DNA of 64,000 nt from Sandaracinaceae bacterium (GCA_020633075.1 JACKEI010000003.1:434001-498000); one strand, 5' to 3'. Counted from the first letter of the stretch, positions 30,756 to 41,645 are shown. Notes: generated by a model not told the origin, from the letters alone. A program made the numbers and translations.

Positions 30756-32555
30756 GTGAGACGTGCAGTAGAAATCCCCAGGGTAGCCGGTCCCGGCGCG
30801 GGCCCCCTCGCGGCCGGCCGTGCGCTCGCGTTTGCGCTCGCGCTCACGCTCGGCGCTGGCGCGCAGGCGCAGGGAGTGGAGTTCGGGGCCGTGGACGCCG
30901 CCACCGTGCGCGTCTTCGCCGTCCAGAACGTCACCACGGAGGAGGGACGGACCGCGCGCGGCACGCGCGTGGTGGCGATCCCGAACATGGGGCATGGCAC
31001 GGGCTTCTCCGTGACCGGTGGCGACCACCTGGTGTTGACGGCCGCGCACGTGGTCGAGAACGCGCTCTACGTCGTGGTCCGGTTGCCCGGCGACGGGGCG
31101 TACTACCCGGCGCGAGTCGCCTACCGCGACGACGAGCGCGACGTGGCGGTGCTCCACATCGTCGGCGACGTGCCGCCCCTGGAGCTGCAGCCGGCCGACC
31201 ACACGCTGCGCACGCGTCAGCAGGTCTTCACGGTGGGCTACCCCCTCGACGCCAGCCGACGGCAGGCGCAGTCCTCGCGCGGCATCGTCGGCGGCGCGCG
31301 CGACGACGGGCAGGTGCAGCTGGACATGGACGTGAACCCCGGCAACTCCGGCGGCCCCGTCATCGACGAAGCCGACCGCGTGGTGGGCATGCTCGTCGCG
31401 GGCGGCGACGTACGCCAGGGTGTGCAGGGGCTGGCGCTGGCCGTTCCGCTCGCGACCCTGCACGACGCTCTGCGCGAGGCACGCCTGCGCCTCGTCGAGG
31501 CGCGCGTCCCGGGCTTGCCCGGCGACGCGGACGAGGCGGCTCGAGTGATCGACACCCTCTCGCGGGTCGGGCTGATGCGGGTGCTGCGCGAGGCCTCCGA
31601 CGTCACCGAGGGCACCACAGACACGCAGGCCATTCAGGAGATCCGCGCCCTCGACCTGCCCGAGCTGTCTCCAGACATGAAGGTCTTCGTGGCGGCCTTT
31701 CTGTGGGACGCGGCGCAGATGCTCATGTTCCGCGCAGGCGATCACGTGTCTCCGGGGACCATGCCCGTCGGCCCCACCCGCACGCTCGCCGAGGAGCTCC
31801 TGCAACAGGCGTCGACGCTCATGCGTGCCGCCGCGCAGCGCGACCCGACCATCTCGGACCGCTCGCCCTTCGTGCGCGTGGTCACGGGTGGAGGCCCTGC
31901 GCTGGTGTCGTCCGAGGCGCTGCGTCCGTTCGTGGACGCCTTCCCGCTCGAGACGGCGCCGCCGCTGCCAGAGGTGCCGCCGGAGAACTGGCACTGGCGC
32001 GACCGGCAGTCGTGGCTGATCTTGGCGGGGCTGGGCGCCGGGGGCGGCGGCCTGATCGGCGGCACCGGGGGCGGCGGCTACGCGCTGGTCCACCCGCTCA
32101 CCCCGGGTGCCGTGGTGCGCTTCTTCGGGGGCATCCGCCTCACTCCGGCCGCGGTGTTCTCGCTGGTCGTCGAGGTGGACCTGCTCATCACCACCAAGAT
32201 GGATGCGAACTACCGCTCCGAGCCTTCGACTTTCGATGAGGTCCGGTCCAGGGGAGGCGGCGGCACCTTCCTGCTGCGCTTTCATCCCGGTGGCGCGGGC
32301 TTCTTCATCGCGCCCAGCTTTCGGGTGGGCGGGCAGCGCTTTCGCGACAAGGTCTACGACTCCTCGACGCGGACGTACCGCACGCGCACCGAGACGTTCA
32401 GGCTCATTCAGCCCGGGCTCGAGGTGGGCTTCCAGCTCGCGCACTCCGATCTCTCGCTGCGTGGCCACATAGGCGTCCCCTCGGCCGACCGCTCCGCAGG
32501 GCTCTACACCATCATGCTCAATCTCGCGTTCCACATCTTCGGAGGTGGCCAGTGA
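30756..32555 (+). CDS. Secreted trypsin-like (S1C) protease with C-terminal beta-rich domain
   Basis: 599 residues. A signal peptide ends near AGAQAQ (about residue 39). The protease domain follows, with a full triad: H98 (LTAAHVV), D129 (DERDVAVLHI) and S198 (NPGNSGGPVI), as in HtrA/DegP, but with no PDZ domain. A helical middle part follows (220-400). Residues about 425-599 start with a Gly-rich hydrophobic stretch (LAGLGAGGGGLIGGTGGGGY) and continue as alternating strands ending in MLNLAFHIFGGG, resembling an outer-membrane barrel or surface domain. GTG 30756 has an AAGGAGG Shine-Dalgarno. It overlaps the downstream lipoprotein gene (TGATG). Confidence 0.82.
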   Translation: MRRAVEIPRVAGPGAGPLAAGRALAFALALTLGAGAQAQGVEFGAVDAATVRVFAVQNVTTEEGRTARGTRVVAIPNMGHGTGFSVTGGDHLVLTAAHVVENALYVVVRLPGDGAYYPARVAYRDDERDVAVLHIVGDVPPLELQPADHTLRTRQQVFTVGYPLDASRRQAQSSRGIVGGARDDGQVQLDMDVNPGNSGGPVIDEADRVVGMLVAGGDVRQGVQGLALAVPLATLHDALREARLRLVEARVPGLPGDADEAARVIDTLSRVGLMRVLREASDVTEGTTDTQAIQEIRALDLPELSPDMKVFVAAFLWDAAQMLMFRAGDHVSPGTMPVGPTRTLAEELLQQASTLMRAAAQRDPTISDRSPFVRVVTGGGPALVSSEALRPFVDAFPLETAPPLPEVPPENWHWRDRQSWLILAGLGAGGGGLIGGTGGGGYALVHPLTPGAVVRFFGGIRLTPAAVFSLVVEVDLLITTKMDANYRSEPSTFDEVRSRGGGGTFLLRFHPGGAGFFIAPSFRVGGQRFRDKVYDSSTRTYRTRTETFRLIQPGLEVGFQLAHSDLSLRGHIGVPSADRSAGLYTIMLNLAFHIFGGGQ

Positions 32556-33289
32556 TGCGTCGACTCGGCCTCGGAGTCGCGCTGCTCCTCATGGCGGGCT
32601 GCGTCCAGACCAATCCCTTCGTGCGCGGCGGCTACCAAGACCGCGACTTCCCGGTGTTCGTGCAGCCCAGTGACGCTGGCCGCCTGGTGTCCGAGAACTG
32701 GCTCGTGGACGGCTGGCAGCTGAACGCCCAAGAGCGCCCAGTGCGGCGCGTCCGCACCTACGGGACCTACGGCGCGTACGGGCACCGCGTGGGGCTCGCG
32801 CTGCGGCACCGCACCAACCAGGGGAGGATGTGGTTGGACGTCGTGCCGGTGGCCGTGACCGTGCGCGACCAAGATCTCCACGGGGTGGCCCGCGACGTGG
32901 TCGCGAGCAGCCCGCGCGAGAACAAGTTCGACGGGAGCATCGCGAGCGTGGTCGGCGAGGCGGCCATCGCGATCAGCCGGCACGCGGGCCACATGGTCCT
33001 CGTCGAAGCCGGCTCGGGTGAGGGCCTCGCGCGGGGGGCGCTGGTCTTCGTGCGCGCAAACTACCTGCAGCAGCGCGCGCGGCGCTGGCGCGTCGTCCCG
33101 GTGATCGTCGTCGCCGGCTATGCCAACGATGCCGCAGACTTCGAGGCGGGACTCGCAGACTTCCAGACCTTCTTGGCCAGCATTCAGCTCGGCCCCAGCG
33201 TCTCGGGCGCAACGGAACCGTCTGACGAACCCAGCGGAGGTGCGTCGACCGAACTGACCGAGCCGAGCGTCGAGGCGCCCGCTCCGTAG
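32555..33289 (+). CDS. Lipoprotein paired with the S1C protease
   Basis: 244 residues. Signal MRRLGLGVALLLMAGC with a clean lipobox (MAGC) gives lipidation at residue 16. The body (about 20-210) is a mixed alpha/beta domain without recognised family. Features include LVSENWLVDGWQLNA, YRVGLALRHRTNQG-like strands, and SPRENKFDGSIASVVGEAAIAISRHAGHMVL. The last 30 residues are Ser/Glu/Pro-rich and disordered. The ATG overlaps the protease stop by one base and has GGAGGTGG upstream, so the two are translated together. It is a probable partner, substrate or anchor of the protease (inference). Confidence 0.7.
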   Translation: MRRLGLGVALLLMAGCVQTNPFVRGGYQDRDFPVFVQPSDAGRLVSENWLVDGWQLNAQERPVRRVRTYGTYGAYGHRVGLALRHRTNQGRMWLDVVPVAVTVRDQDLHGVARDVVASSPRENKFDGSIASVVGEAAIAISRHAGHMVLVEAGSGEGLARGALVFVRANYLQQRARRWRVVPVIVVAGYANDAADFEAGLADFQTFLASIQLGPSVSGATEPSDEPSGGASTELTEPSVEAPAP

Positions 33290-33303
33290 GCCCACGACGC
33301 AGA

Positions 33304-33337
33304 GCCGCGCCGCTCCGCACTTACGGAACGGCGCGGC
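33304..33337. terminator. Strong bidirectional hairpin between convergent genes
   Basis: GCCGCGCCG-c-TCCG-cactta-CGGA-a-CGGCGCGGC is a near-perfect stem of 9 plus 4 bp. It lies between the lipoprotein gene (plus) and clpB (minus), 18 nt from the clpB stop. No T-tract follows on either strand, so it may act as an mRNA 3'-end stabiliser or a weak terminator. Confidence 0.6.
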
Positions 33338-33354
33338 GCGTCAGGTGCCGGATG

Positions 33355-35973
<2,619 letters not shown>

Positions 35974-36147
35974 TCGTGTCTCCATTCACGTCGGGCCGAG
36001 GGCCCACCGTGCCCAGTGTATCGGGGTCGCCCCGTGCGTTGCGGAGCCAGCTTGGCGCCGCGTCACACAGGCGCAGCCAAGCTAAGCACGACGTCGGGCG
36101 GCGCAACCGGCGCTCGCGAAGCGACCTGGGCGCGCTACAACGTCGGA

Positions 36148-36594
36148 GTGCCACCCAGCCCCTCACCCAGTGTCTGCCACGAGTGCGGCGCCACGCTGAC
36201 GGTCTACGACCGCGTCTGCGACTGTGGCGCGCTCGTCAACGCCGCAGCCATCGCGGAGCTCCGCACGCGGGCGCGCATCGGACGCATGTCCCGCGACTTC
36301 AGCATGGCCGTGACGGCGCTGCAGCGCGCGCTGCAGCTGGTGCCGGAGGAGCACCCCGAGCACCAGGCCCTGACCCGAGAGCTGGACGCGGTGCTGAACG
36401 CAAGCTCCGGCAGCATCGCGGACAAGACCCCCGCGGACACGACCCGTCGCGACCTGATCGCGCTCTGCGTGGTGGCGCTGGTCCTGCTCCTGGTGCTGCT
36501 GTGGCCCCTGTTGACGGGCGCGCGCCACTCCGGCGCTGCGGTGGACGGCCACAGCCGGCATCCGGCGCAAGGTGCGCTATACCCGCCGCCATGA
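36148..36594 (+). CDS. Zinc-ribbon, single-pass membrane protein
   Basis: 148 residues from GTG 36148. Residues 9-27 (CHECGATLTVYDRVCDCGA) hold a CxxC...CxC set suited to one zinc ion. Residues about 30-75 are helical and TPR-like (MSRDFSMAVTALQRALQLVPEEHPEHQAL). A transmembrane helix lies at about 112-130 (LIALCVVALVLLLVLLWPLL). It is likely tail-anchored in the membrane with a cytosolic ribbon; the function is unknown. TACAAC lies 6 nt before the GTG. The stop overlaps the ATG of the esterase gene (ATGA), so they form a two-gene operon. Confidence 0.62.
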   Translation: MPPSPSPSVCHECGATLTVYDRVCDCGALVNAAAIAELRTRARIGRMSRDFSMAVTALQRALQLVPEEHPEHQALTRELDAVLNASSGSIADKTPADTTRRDLIALCVVALVLLLVLLWPLLTGARHSGAAVDGHSRHPAQGALYPPP

Positions 36595-37298
36595 AGCGCG
36601 CACGATTCGGTTCTCTGGATGTGGTCTTGGCGGGCGGCACAGACCGCGAAGGGGGCGGCGATGGTCCCCTGGTGGTGCTCATGCACGGCTTCGGCGCGTC
36701 GGGGGACGACCTGGTGGGCCTCTATCGCGTGCTGGGCGTGGACCGCGCCGTGCGCTTCGCCTTCCCCGCAGCGCCGCACGCGCTGCCAGGCATGTACGGT
36801 GCCCGGGCGTGGTGGGAGATCGACATGGCCTCCGTGGAGCGCGCCATGGCCAGCGGGCAGCCCCGCGACCTCACCGCAGAGCTGCCGCCCGGGCTCGAGA
36901 GCGCGCACGCCGTGGTGGTGGAGATGCTGGACGCGCTGCAGACCGAGCTGGGTGTCACCGACGCGCAGACCGTGCTGGGCGGGTTCTCGCAGGGCTCCAT
37001 GCTGGCCTGCGACGTGACCCTGGTGGGCGAGCGGGACTTCGCAGGCCTGGCCGTGCTCTCCGGCACCCTCCTGGCCGCCCAGCGCTGGGTCCCGAAGATG
37101 CCCGCGCGGCAGGCTGTCCCCGTGTTCCAGAGCCACGGGCAGTCGGACGCCATGCTGGGCTACGGCTACGCAGAGCGGCTGCGCGACGCGCTCACGGAGG
37201 CCGGCTGCGACGTCACCTTCGTCCCCTTCCGCGGCGGCCACGAGATCCCCATGAACGTCCTCCAGGGCCTCGAGGCTTTCCTACAGCGCGTCCTCTGA
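36591..37298 (+). CDS. Carboxylesterase/phospholipase-type alpha/beta hydrolase
   Basis: A 235-residue protein of the Abhydrolase_2 family (acyl-protein thioesterase and YpfH relatives). The oxyanion strand is LVVLMHGFGASGDDL. The nucleophile elbow is GGFSQGSM (Ser near residue 131). The acid follows in QSHGQSDAMLGY and the catalytic His in RGGHEIP near the C-terminus, giving a complete triad. It hydrolyses short esters or thioesters; the specific substrate is unknown. Cytosolic. It is translationally coupled to the zinc-ribbon protein through ATGA. Confidence 0.88.
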   Translation: MKRARFGSLDVVLAGGTDREGGGDGPLVVLMHGFGASGDDLVGLYRVLGVDRAVRFAFPAAPHALPGMYGARAWWEIDMASVERAMASGQPRDLTAELPPGLESAHAVVVEMLDALQTELGVTDAQTVLGGFSQGSMLACDVTLVGERDFAGLAVLSGTLLAAQRWVPKMPARQAVPVFQSHGQSDAMLGYGYAERLRDALTEAGCDVTFVPFRGGHEIPMNVLQGLEAFLQRVL

Positions 37299-37319
37299 GC
37301 CGCAGAGTCGCGGCGAGGC

Positions 37320-37541
37320 TTGGGCTGTGGCTTGAGGGGTGAGCGGTGCTTGGAAGCTGGAAAAGTGCTCGAGTGCTGGGCTGTGGGTTGAGGGGTGAGC
37401 GGTGCTTGGAAGCTGGAAACCGCTTGAGTCTTGGGCTGTGGGTTGAGGGGTGAGCGGTGCTTGGAAGCTGGAAGAGCGCCCGAGTCCTGGGCTGTGGGTT
37501 GAGGGGTGAGCGGTGCTTGGAAGCTGGAAACACCTTGAAAT
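37320..37541. repeat. Tandem repeat, four copies of ~55-56 bp
   Basis: The core GGGCTGTGGGTTGAGGGG continuing into TGAGCGGTGCTTGGAAGC recurs with starts at 37322, 37378, 37433 and 37489 (periods 56, 55, 56). Cores are nearly identical, while about 15 bases between them vary (AAGTGCTCGAGTG, CCGCTTGAGTC, GAGCGCCCGAGTC). It resembles a VNTR. The variable parts are too short and similar to be CRISPR spacers. Confidence 0.85.
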
Positions 37542-37547
37542 TGGGCA

Positions 37548-37619
37548 CCCCGTGCTGAAGCACGGGGCAGCAGACTAGGTGATCGTGCACATAAAGTCCC
37601 CCCCTGCGGGGGGTGGACT
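37548..37619. repeat. REP-like pair of palindromes
   Basis: CCCCGTGCTGAAGCACGGGG (37548-37567) is a perfect 20-bp palindrome. Twenty-seven bases later, 37595-37619 forms AGTCC-CCCCC-tgc-GGGGGG-t-GGACT. Two close hairpins like these recall REP/BIME units or the ends of IS200/IS605-type elements. No transposase is present, so the origin is open. Confidence 0.45.
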
Positions 37620-37756
37620 ACGTGGTTGGAAGGCTGCGGTCGCTCTATATGGGGTACTCGGACACAGCGGCCTTCGGCCGAGTTGAATCCGAGGCCTCGC
37701 CAGTCCTCCCTCTCTTAGCGGAACATCTCCACGACACTCGGGGGGGGGGGGGTGGC

Positions 37757-37940
37757 GACTCCGCCACCGACTCCGCCACGGACTCCGCCACGGACTCCGC
37801 CACGGACTCCGACTCCGCCACGGACTCCGACTCCGCCACGGACTCCGACTCTGACTCTGACTCCGCCACCGACTCCGACTCCGACTCCGACTCCGACTCC
37901 GACTCCGCCACCGACTCCGACTCCGCCACCGACTCCGACC
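37757..37940. repeat. Degenerate GACTCC/GCCACC hexanucleotide array
   Basis: About 184 bp made almost only of GACTCC, GACTCT and GCCACC/GCCACG hexamers. Its reverse complement reads GGAGTC, GGTGGC and so on, and translates as Glu-Ser / Val-Ala-Glu-Ser repeats, the same as the linker encoded in the dihydrolipoyl acetyltransferase gene (about 40427-40536). A run of 13 G (37740-37752) precedes it. Confidence 0.8.
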
Positions 37941-38135
37941 AACCACCCCCCTTTTTCCTGCGTGCCCCCAGGCGCGCCTGGTAGCCTGTGGCCCTTGCTT
38001 TGGTGAAACATTACGGCCGATGGACGTGTTTGCGTCCTAGCGTCGTAGCGCAGCCCCCCGAGGGCGAGTAGAACCCGGCTCGGTCGCGCTTTACATGTTC
38101 TTGTGAAATTGACACCGCGCCAGCAGGAGGCGAAC

Positions 38136-39125
38136 GTGCCCACGGATACCGACACGCTCATCGAGCAATACCGGACGATGATGTTGATCCGCCGCTTCGA
38201 GGAAGAGGCGGCGCGCGCGTACGCGCAGGGGAAGATCGGCGGGTTCCTGCATCTCTACATCGGGCAGGAGGCCATCGCCGTGGGGGCCACCGCCGCCCTA
38301 AAGCCCGAGGACTACGTGTTCCAGACCTACCGAGACCACGGCATCACGCTGGCGCGCGGCATGGCCCCCGAGGCCGGCATGGCGGAGCTCTTCGGCAAGG
38401 ACACGGGCTGCGCGCGCGGCCTGGGCGGGTCCATGCACTTCTTTGACGAAGCGACCAATTTTCTTGGTGGCTGGGGCATCGTCGGAGGCCACCTGGCGCT
38501 CGCCGCCGGGGCCGCGTTCAAGAGCAAGTACACCGGCGACGGGCGCGTCACCATCTGCTTCTTCGGCGAGGGGGCCACCAACATCGGCGGCTTCCACGAG
38601 GCCCTGAGCCTGGCCGGGGTGTGGAAGCTGCCCATCGTGTTCGTGTGCGAGAACAACCAGTACGCCATGGGCACGCCCATGTCGCGCACCAGCGCCATCT
38701 CGGACCTGACCCTCAAGGCGCAGGGCTACGGCATGGCGGGGGACCACTTCGACGGGCACGACGTGCGCGTCACGGCCGAGCGCATCGGCGTCGCGGTGGA
38801 CCGGGCGCGCCGCGGTGAGGGGCCGACCTTCATCGAGATCAGCACCTACCGCTTCCGCGGACACTCCATGAGCGACCCCGCCAAGTACCGCTCTCAGGCG
38901 GAGCTCGAGGAGCGCAAGCAGCGCGACCCCGTGGTGGTGGCGCGGCGCTTCTTGATGGAGATGGGCGTCAGCGAGGACACGCTGGACGACATCGACGCCG
39001 AGGTGGACACGCGCATCGACGCAGTGGTGAAGTTCGCAGACGAGTCCGAGCCGGCCAAGTCCGAGGTCATGTTCAGCACGGCGGTGTGCCCCGAGCCACC
39101 AGGAGTCATCCATGGCGATGCGTGA
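38136..39125 (+). CDS. pdhA: Pyruvate dehydrogenase E1 component, alpha subunit
   Basis: 329 residues from GTG 38136, which has AGGAGG 6 nt upstream (an in-frame GTG at 38103 lacks one). The thiamine diphosphate motif GDG...NN is seen as YTGDGRVTICFFGEGATNIGGFHEALS and then CENNQYAMGTP. The phosphorylation-loop-like YRFRGHSMSDPAKYR also matches E1 alpha. With the beta subunit it decarboxylates pyruvate and acetylates the E2 lipoyl group. It is first gene of pdhA-pdhB-pdhC and its end overlaps pdhB by 14 nt. Confidence 0.95.
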   Translation: MPTDTDTLIEQYRTMMLIRRFEEEAARAYAQGKIGGFLHLYIGQEAIAVGATAALKPEDYVFQTYRDHGITLARGMAPEAGMAELFGKDTGCARGLGGSMHFFDEATNFLGGWGIVGGHLALAAGAAFKSKYTGDGRVTICFFGEGATNIGGFHEALSLAGVWKLPIVFVCENNQYAMGTPMSRTSAISDLTLKAQGYGMAGDHFDGHDVRVTAERIGVAVDRARRGEGPTFIEISTYRFRGHSMSDPAKYRSQAELEERKQRDPVVVARRFLMEMGVSEDTLDDIDAEVDTRIDAVVKFADESEPAKSEVMFSTAVCPEPPGVIHGDA

Positions 39126-40104
39126 GATCCGCTACCGAGAGGCGCTGCGCGAGGCGCTGCGTGAAGAGATGGAGCGCGACGAGCGCGTGTTCCTGATGGG
39201 CGAAGAGGTGGGCCACTACCAGGGCGCCTACAAGGTCTCCGAGGGCCTGCTCGAGCAGTTCGGTGAGCGGCGCGTGATCGACACGCCCATCGCCGAGGCG
39301 GGCTTCGCGGGCATCGGCATCGGAGCGGCCATGACGGGGCTGCGGCCCATCATCGAGTTCATGACCTGGAACTTCAGCTTCGTGGCCTTCGACCAGATCA
39401 TCAACAGCGCCGCCAAGATCTACCCCATGAGCGCCGGCATGTACCGCGCGCCCGTGGTCTTTCGCGGGCCCGACGGCGCGGCCAAGCAGGTGGGCGCGCA
39501 GCACAGCCACGAGGTGAGCCCCTTCTACGCATCCATTCCCGGGCTGCACGTGGTCATCCCCTCCACCCCGCGCGACGCGAAGGGCCTCCTCAAGACGGCC
39601 ATCCGCTGCGAGAACCCGGTCATCTTCCTCGAGGGTGAGACCCTCTACAACACCAAGGGCGAGGTGCCCGAGGTGGACGCGGACGAGACCATCCCCTTCG
39701 GCCTGGCGCGCGTGGCCCGCGAGGGCAGCGACTGCACGCTGGTCGCCTGGGGGCGTCCTTACTACACGGCCCTCGAGGCGGCGGACGAGCTCGCCAAGAA
39801 GGGCATCTCCTGCGAGGTCATCGACCCGCGCACGCTGCGCCCTTTCGACCACGAGACGGTGGTGAAGAGCGTGAAGAAGACCAACCGCTGCGTCATCGTG
39901 CACGAGCACTGGCCCTACGGCGGGCCGGGCGCGGAGCTGGTGGACCGCATCCAGCGTGAGGCCTTCGACTATCTGGACGCGCCCATCCTGCGGGTGGCCA
40001 GCCTCGAGGTGCCCATGCCCTACGCGCTGAACCTGGAGGACTACGTCCTGCCGAGCGTCGCGCGGGTGGTCGAGGCGGTCGAGCGCGTGAGCTACGCGAA
40101 GTAA
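39112..40104 (+). CDS. pdhB: Pyruvate dehydrogenase E1 component, beta subunit
   Basis: 330 residues. Family blocks: REALREEMERDERVFLMGEEVGHYQGAYKV, DTPIAEAGFAGIGIGAAM, FMTWNFSFVAFDQI and GPDGAAKQVGAQHS. The C-terminal half holds ALEAADELAKKGISCEVIDPRTLRPFD, the transketolase C-terminal domain. It forms the alpha2-beta2 E1 with PdhA. ATG 39112 has an AGGAG site 6 nt before it and lies inside the pdhA end. Confidence 0.95.
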   Translation: MAMREIRYREALREALREEMERDERVFLMGEEVGHYQGAYKVSEGLLEQFGERRVIDTPIAEAGFAGIGIGAAMTGLRPIIEFMTWNFSFVAFDQIINSAAKIYPMSAGMYRAPVVFRGPDGAAKQVGAQHSHEVSPFYASIPGLHVVIPSTPRDAKGLLKTAIRCENPVIFLEGETLYNTKGEVPEVDADETIPFGLARVAREGSDCTLVAWGRPYYTALEAADELAKKGISCEVIDPRTLRPFDHETVVKSVKKTNRCVIVHEHWPYGGPGAELVDRIQREAFDYLDAPILRVASLEVPMPYALNLEDYVLPSVARVVEAVERVSYAK

Positions 40105-40131
40105 TCCCGAGCAGAGAGAGACGACGTCAAC

Positions 40132-41448
40132 ATGGCCAAGATCATCGGATTGCCCAAGCTCTCGCCCACCATGGAGGAGGGCACGCTCGTCGCCTGGACC
40201 AAGCAGGAGGGCGACACCGTGGACGTGGACGAGCTCCTCGCGGAGGTCGAGACCGACAAGGCCACCATGGAGTTCCGCTCCTTCGACAAGGGCGTGCTGC
40301 TGAAGATCCTCGTGCCCGTGGGCGAGACGCTGGCGCCGGACGCGCCGGTGGCGATCATCGGGAAGGCGGGCGAGGACATCAGCGCGTTGCTGGCTCAGCT
40401 TGGTGGTGCGGCGAAGGCGCCGGCGGCGGAGTCGGTGGCTGAGTCGGAGTCGGAGTCGGTGTCGGTGGCTGAGTCTGAGTCAGAGGCTGAGTCGGCGTCG
40501 GTGGCTGAGTCGGCGTCGGTGGCTGAGTTTGCGGCCGGGTCGGGGCGGGTTCTGTCTAGTCCGCTGGTGCGGCGGATGGCTCGGGAGCAGGGCGTGGACC
40601 TGCGCTCGGTGAAGGGGACGGGGCCTCGCGGGCGCGTGATCAAGCGCGATCTCGACGAGCTGCCCGTCGCTGTTCGGGACGCGGCGCCGAAGGACGGGAA
40701 GTCGAGCGGTGGAGCGGGTGCCGTGGCTGGCGCGGCGAGCGGTGCTGGGGGCTGGGTGCGCCTGCCGCCGCGCGAGGAGAAGGCCAGCAGCACGCGCAAG
40801 ACCATCGCTCGCAGGCTCAGCGAGTCCAAGCGCGAGGTGCCGCACTACTACCTGACGGTGGATCTGGACGTGGACGCGCTCCACGCAGCGCGGCTGGAGC
40901 TCAACGAGGCGCTGGCGGGGGCCACCAAGGTCTCCTTCAACGACCTGGTCATCAAGGCCAGCGCGCTCGCCCTGCGTGACGTGCCCGAGTGCAACGCCAG
41001 CTGGGGCGGCGACGTCATCCGCTTCCACCAGGTGGTCGACATCTCCGTGGCCGTGGCCGTGCCGGATGGGCTGATCACGCCCGTCGTGCGTGACGCCGAC
41101 AAGAAGTCGGTGCGCGTCATCGCCGACGAGGTGCGCGCGCTGGCGGGGCGCGCCAAGGACAAGAAGCTGCGCCTGGACGAGATCTCGGACGGGACCTTCT
41201 CCATCAGCAACCTGGGCATGTACGGCATCGAGGAGTTCGCAGCCGTCATCAACCCGCCCGAGGGCGCCATCCTGGCTGTCGGCGCGCTCCGTGACGAGCC
41301 CGTCGTGCGCGGCGGGCAGGTCGTCGCCGGACGGCGCATGAAGGTCACGCTGAGCGCCGACCATCGGGTCATCGACGGGGCGGTCGGGGCACGCTTTCTC
41401 CAGGCGCTGCGCGGATACATCGAGCGGCCGATCACGATGCTGCTCTGA
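40132..41448 (+). CDS. pdhC: Dihydrolipoyllysine acetyltransferase (PDH E2) with VAES-repeat linker
   Basis: 438 residues. The lipoyl domain is 1-80 with the modified lysine in VETDKATMEF. The linker of about 36 residues (100-135) consists of Glu-Ser and Val-Ala-Glu-Ser repeats instead of the usual Ala/Pro linker. The E1/E3-binding domain follows (about 140-178, SSPLVRRMAREQGVDLRSVKG then GPRGRVIKRDL). The catalytic core is about 215-438, ending with HRVIDGAVGARFL, the His/Asp active site. It transfers acetyl to CoA. No lpd (E3) gene follows within the window. Confidence 0.95.
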   Translation: MAKIIGLPKLSPTMEEGTLVAWTKQEGDTVDVDELLAEVETDKATMEFRSFDKGVLLKILVPVGETLAPDAPVAIIGKAGEDISALLAQLGGAAKAPAAESVAESESESVSVAESESEAESASVAESASVAEFAAGSGRVLSSPLVRRMAREQGVDLRSVKGTGPRGRVIKRDLDELPVAVRDAAPKDGKSSGGAGAVAGAASGAGGWVRLPPREEKASSTRKTIARRLSESKREVPHYYLTVDLDVDALHAARLELNEALAGATKVSFNDLVIKASALALRDVPECNASWGGDVIRFHQVVDISVAVAVPDGLITPVVRDADKKSVRVIADEVRALAGRAKDKKLRLDEISDGTFSISNLGMYGIEEFAAVINPPEGAILAVGALRDEPVVRGGQVVAGRRMKVTLSADHRVIDGAVGARFLQALRGYIERPITMLL

Positions 41449-41512
41449 TTTTGCGCACTCACGGGGGCAACCCCGGTTCACCAAGTGCCTAAAAAATGCG
41501 GTGGTCGGTCCT

Positions 41513-41558
41513 GCCGGGGAATAAAAGTGCATCCCCGGCTAGCCATTTCCGTAACGGA
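41513..41558. other. Hairpins between pdhC and the large lipoprotein gene
   Basis: GCCGGGGA-ataaaagtgca-TCCCCGGC (41513-41539) is a perfect 8-bp stem, followed by TCCGT-a-ACGGA (41548-41558). They could end pdh transcription or form part of the leader of the next gene. The T-run is lacking. No known riboswitch pattern was recognised. Confidence 0.35.
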
Positions 41559-41645
41559 TCGGTTAGGCTGGACCCGGTCTGCCGGCGCTGGCTGCGCCAC
41601 ACTTCGGGTATTTATGCCCCCGTTTAGGGGTATGGTGAAGCGCAT

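Larger units (their letters stand above)
37299..38135. other. Long non-coding, repeat-rich interval before pdhA
   Basis: No convincing gene is found in these 837 bases on either strand. The interval contains four ~55-bp tandem repeats, two strong palindromes, a 13-base G run and a degenerate Ser/Asp-type hexanucleotide array (each listed separately). Open frames through it (for example minus strand 37645-37929) are by-products of the array. The last 100 bases should carry the pdh promoter, but no clear -35/-10 pair was found. Confidence 0.6.

Noticed and set aside
36578..36591. Leaderless promoter TATACC directly before the esterase ATG
   Set aside because: The spacing fits, but the esterase start overlaps the stop of the upstream gene (ATGA), so translational coupling explains it without a separate promoter.
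37320..37541. CRISPR array
   Set aside because: Repeats are about 40 bp with joints of only about 15 bp that resemble each other, there are only four units, and no cas gene is near.
37645..37929. Gene encoding a Glu-Ser-Val-Ala repeat protein
   Set aside because: No ribosome site or promoter and the whole frame is the repeat array; more likely copied linker DNA than an expressed protein.
41449..41645. c-di-GMP or other riboswitch before the giant lipoprotein gene
   Set aside because: Only simple hairpins were found; none of the conserved GEMM-type sequence blocks could be identified by eye.
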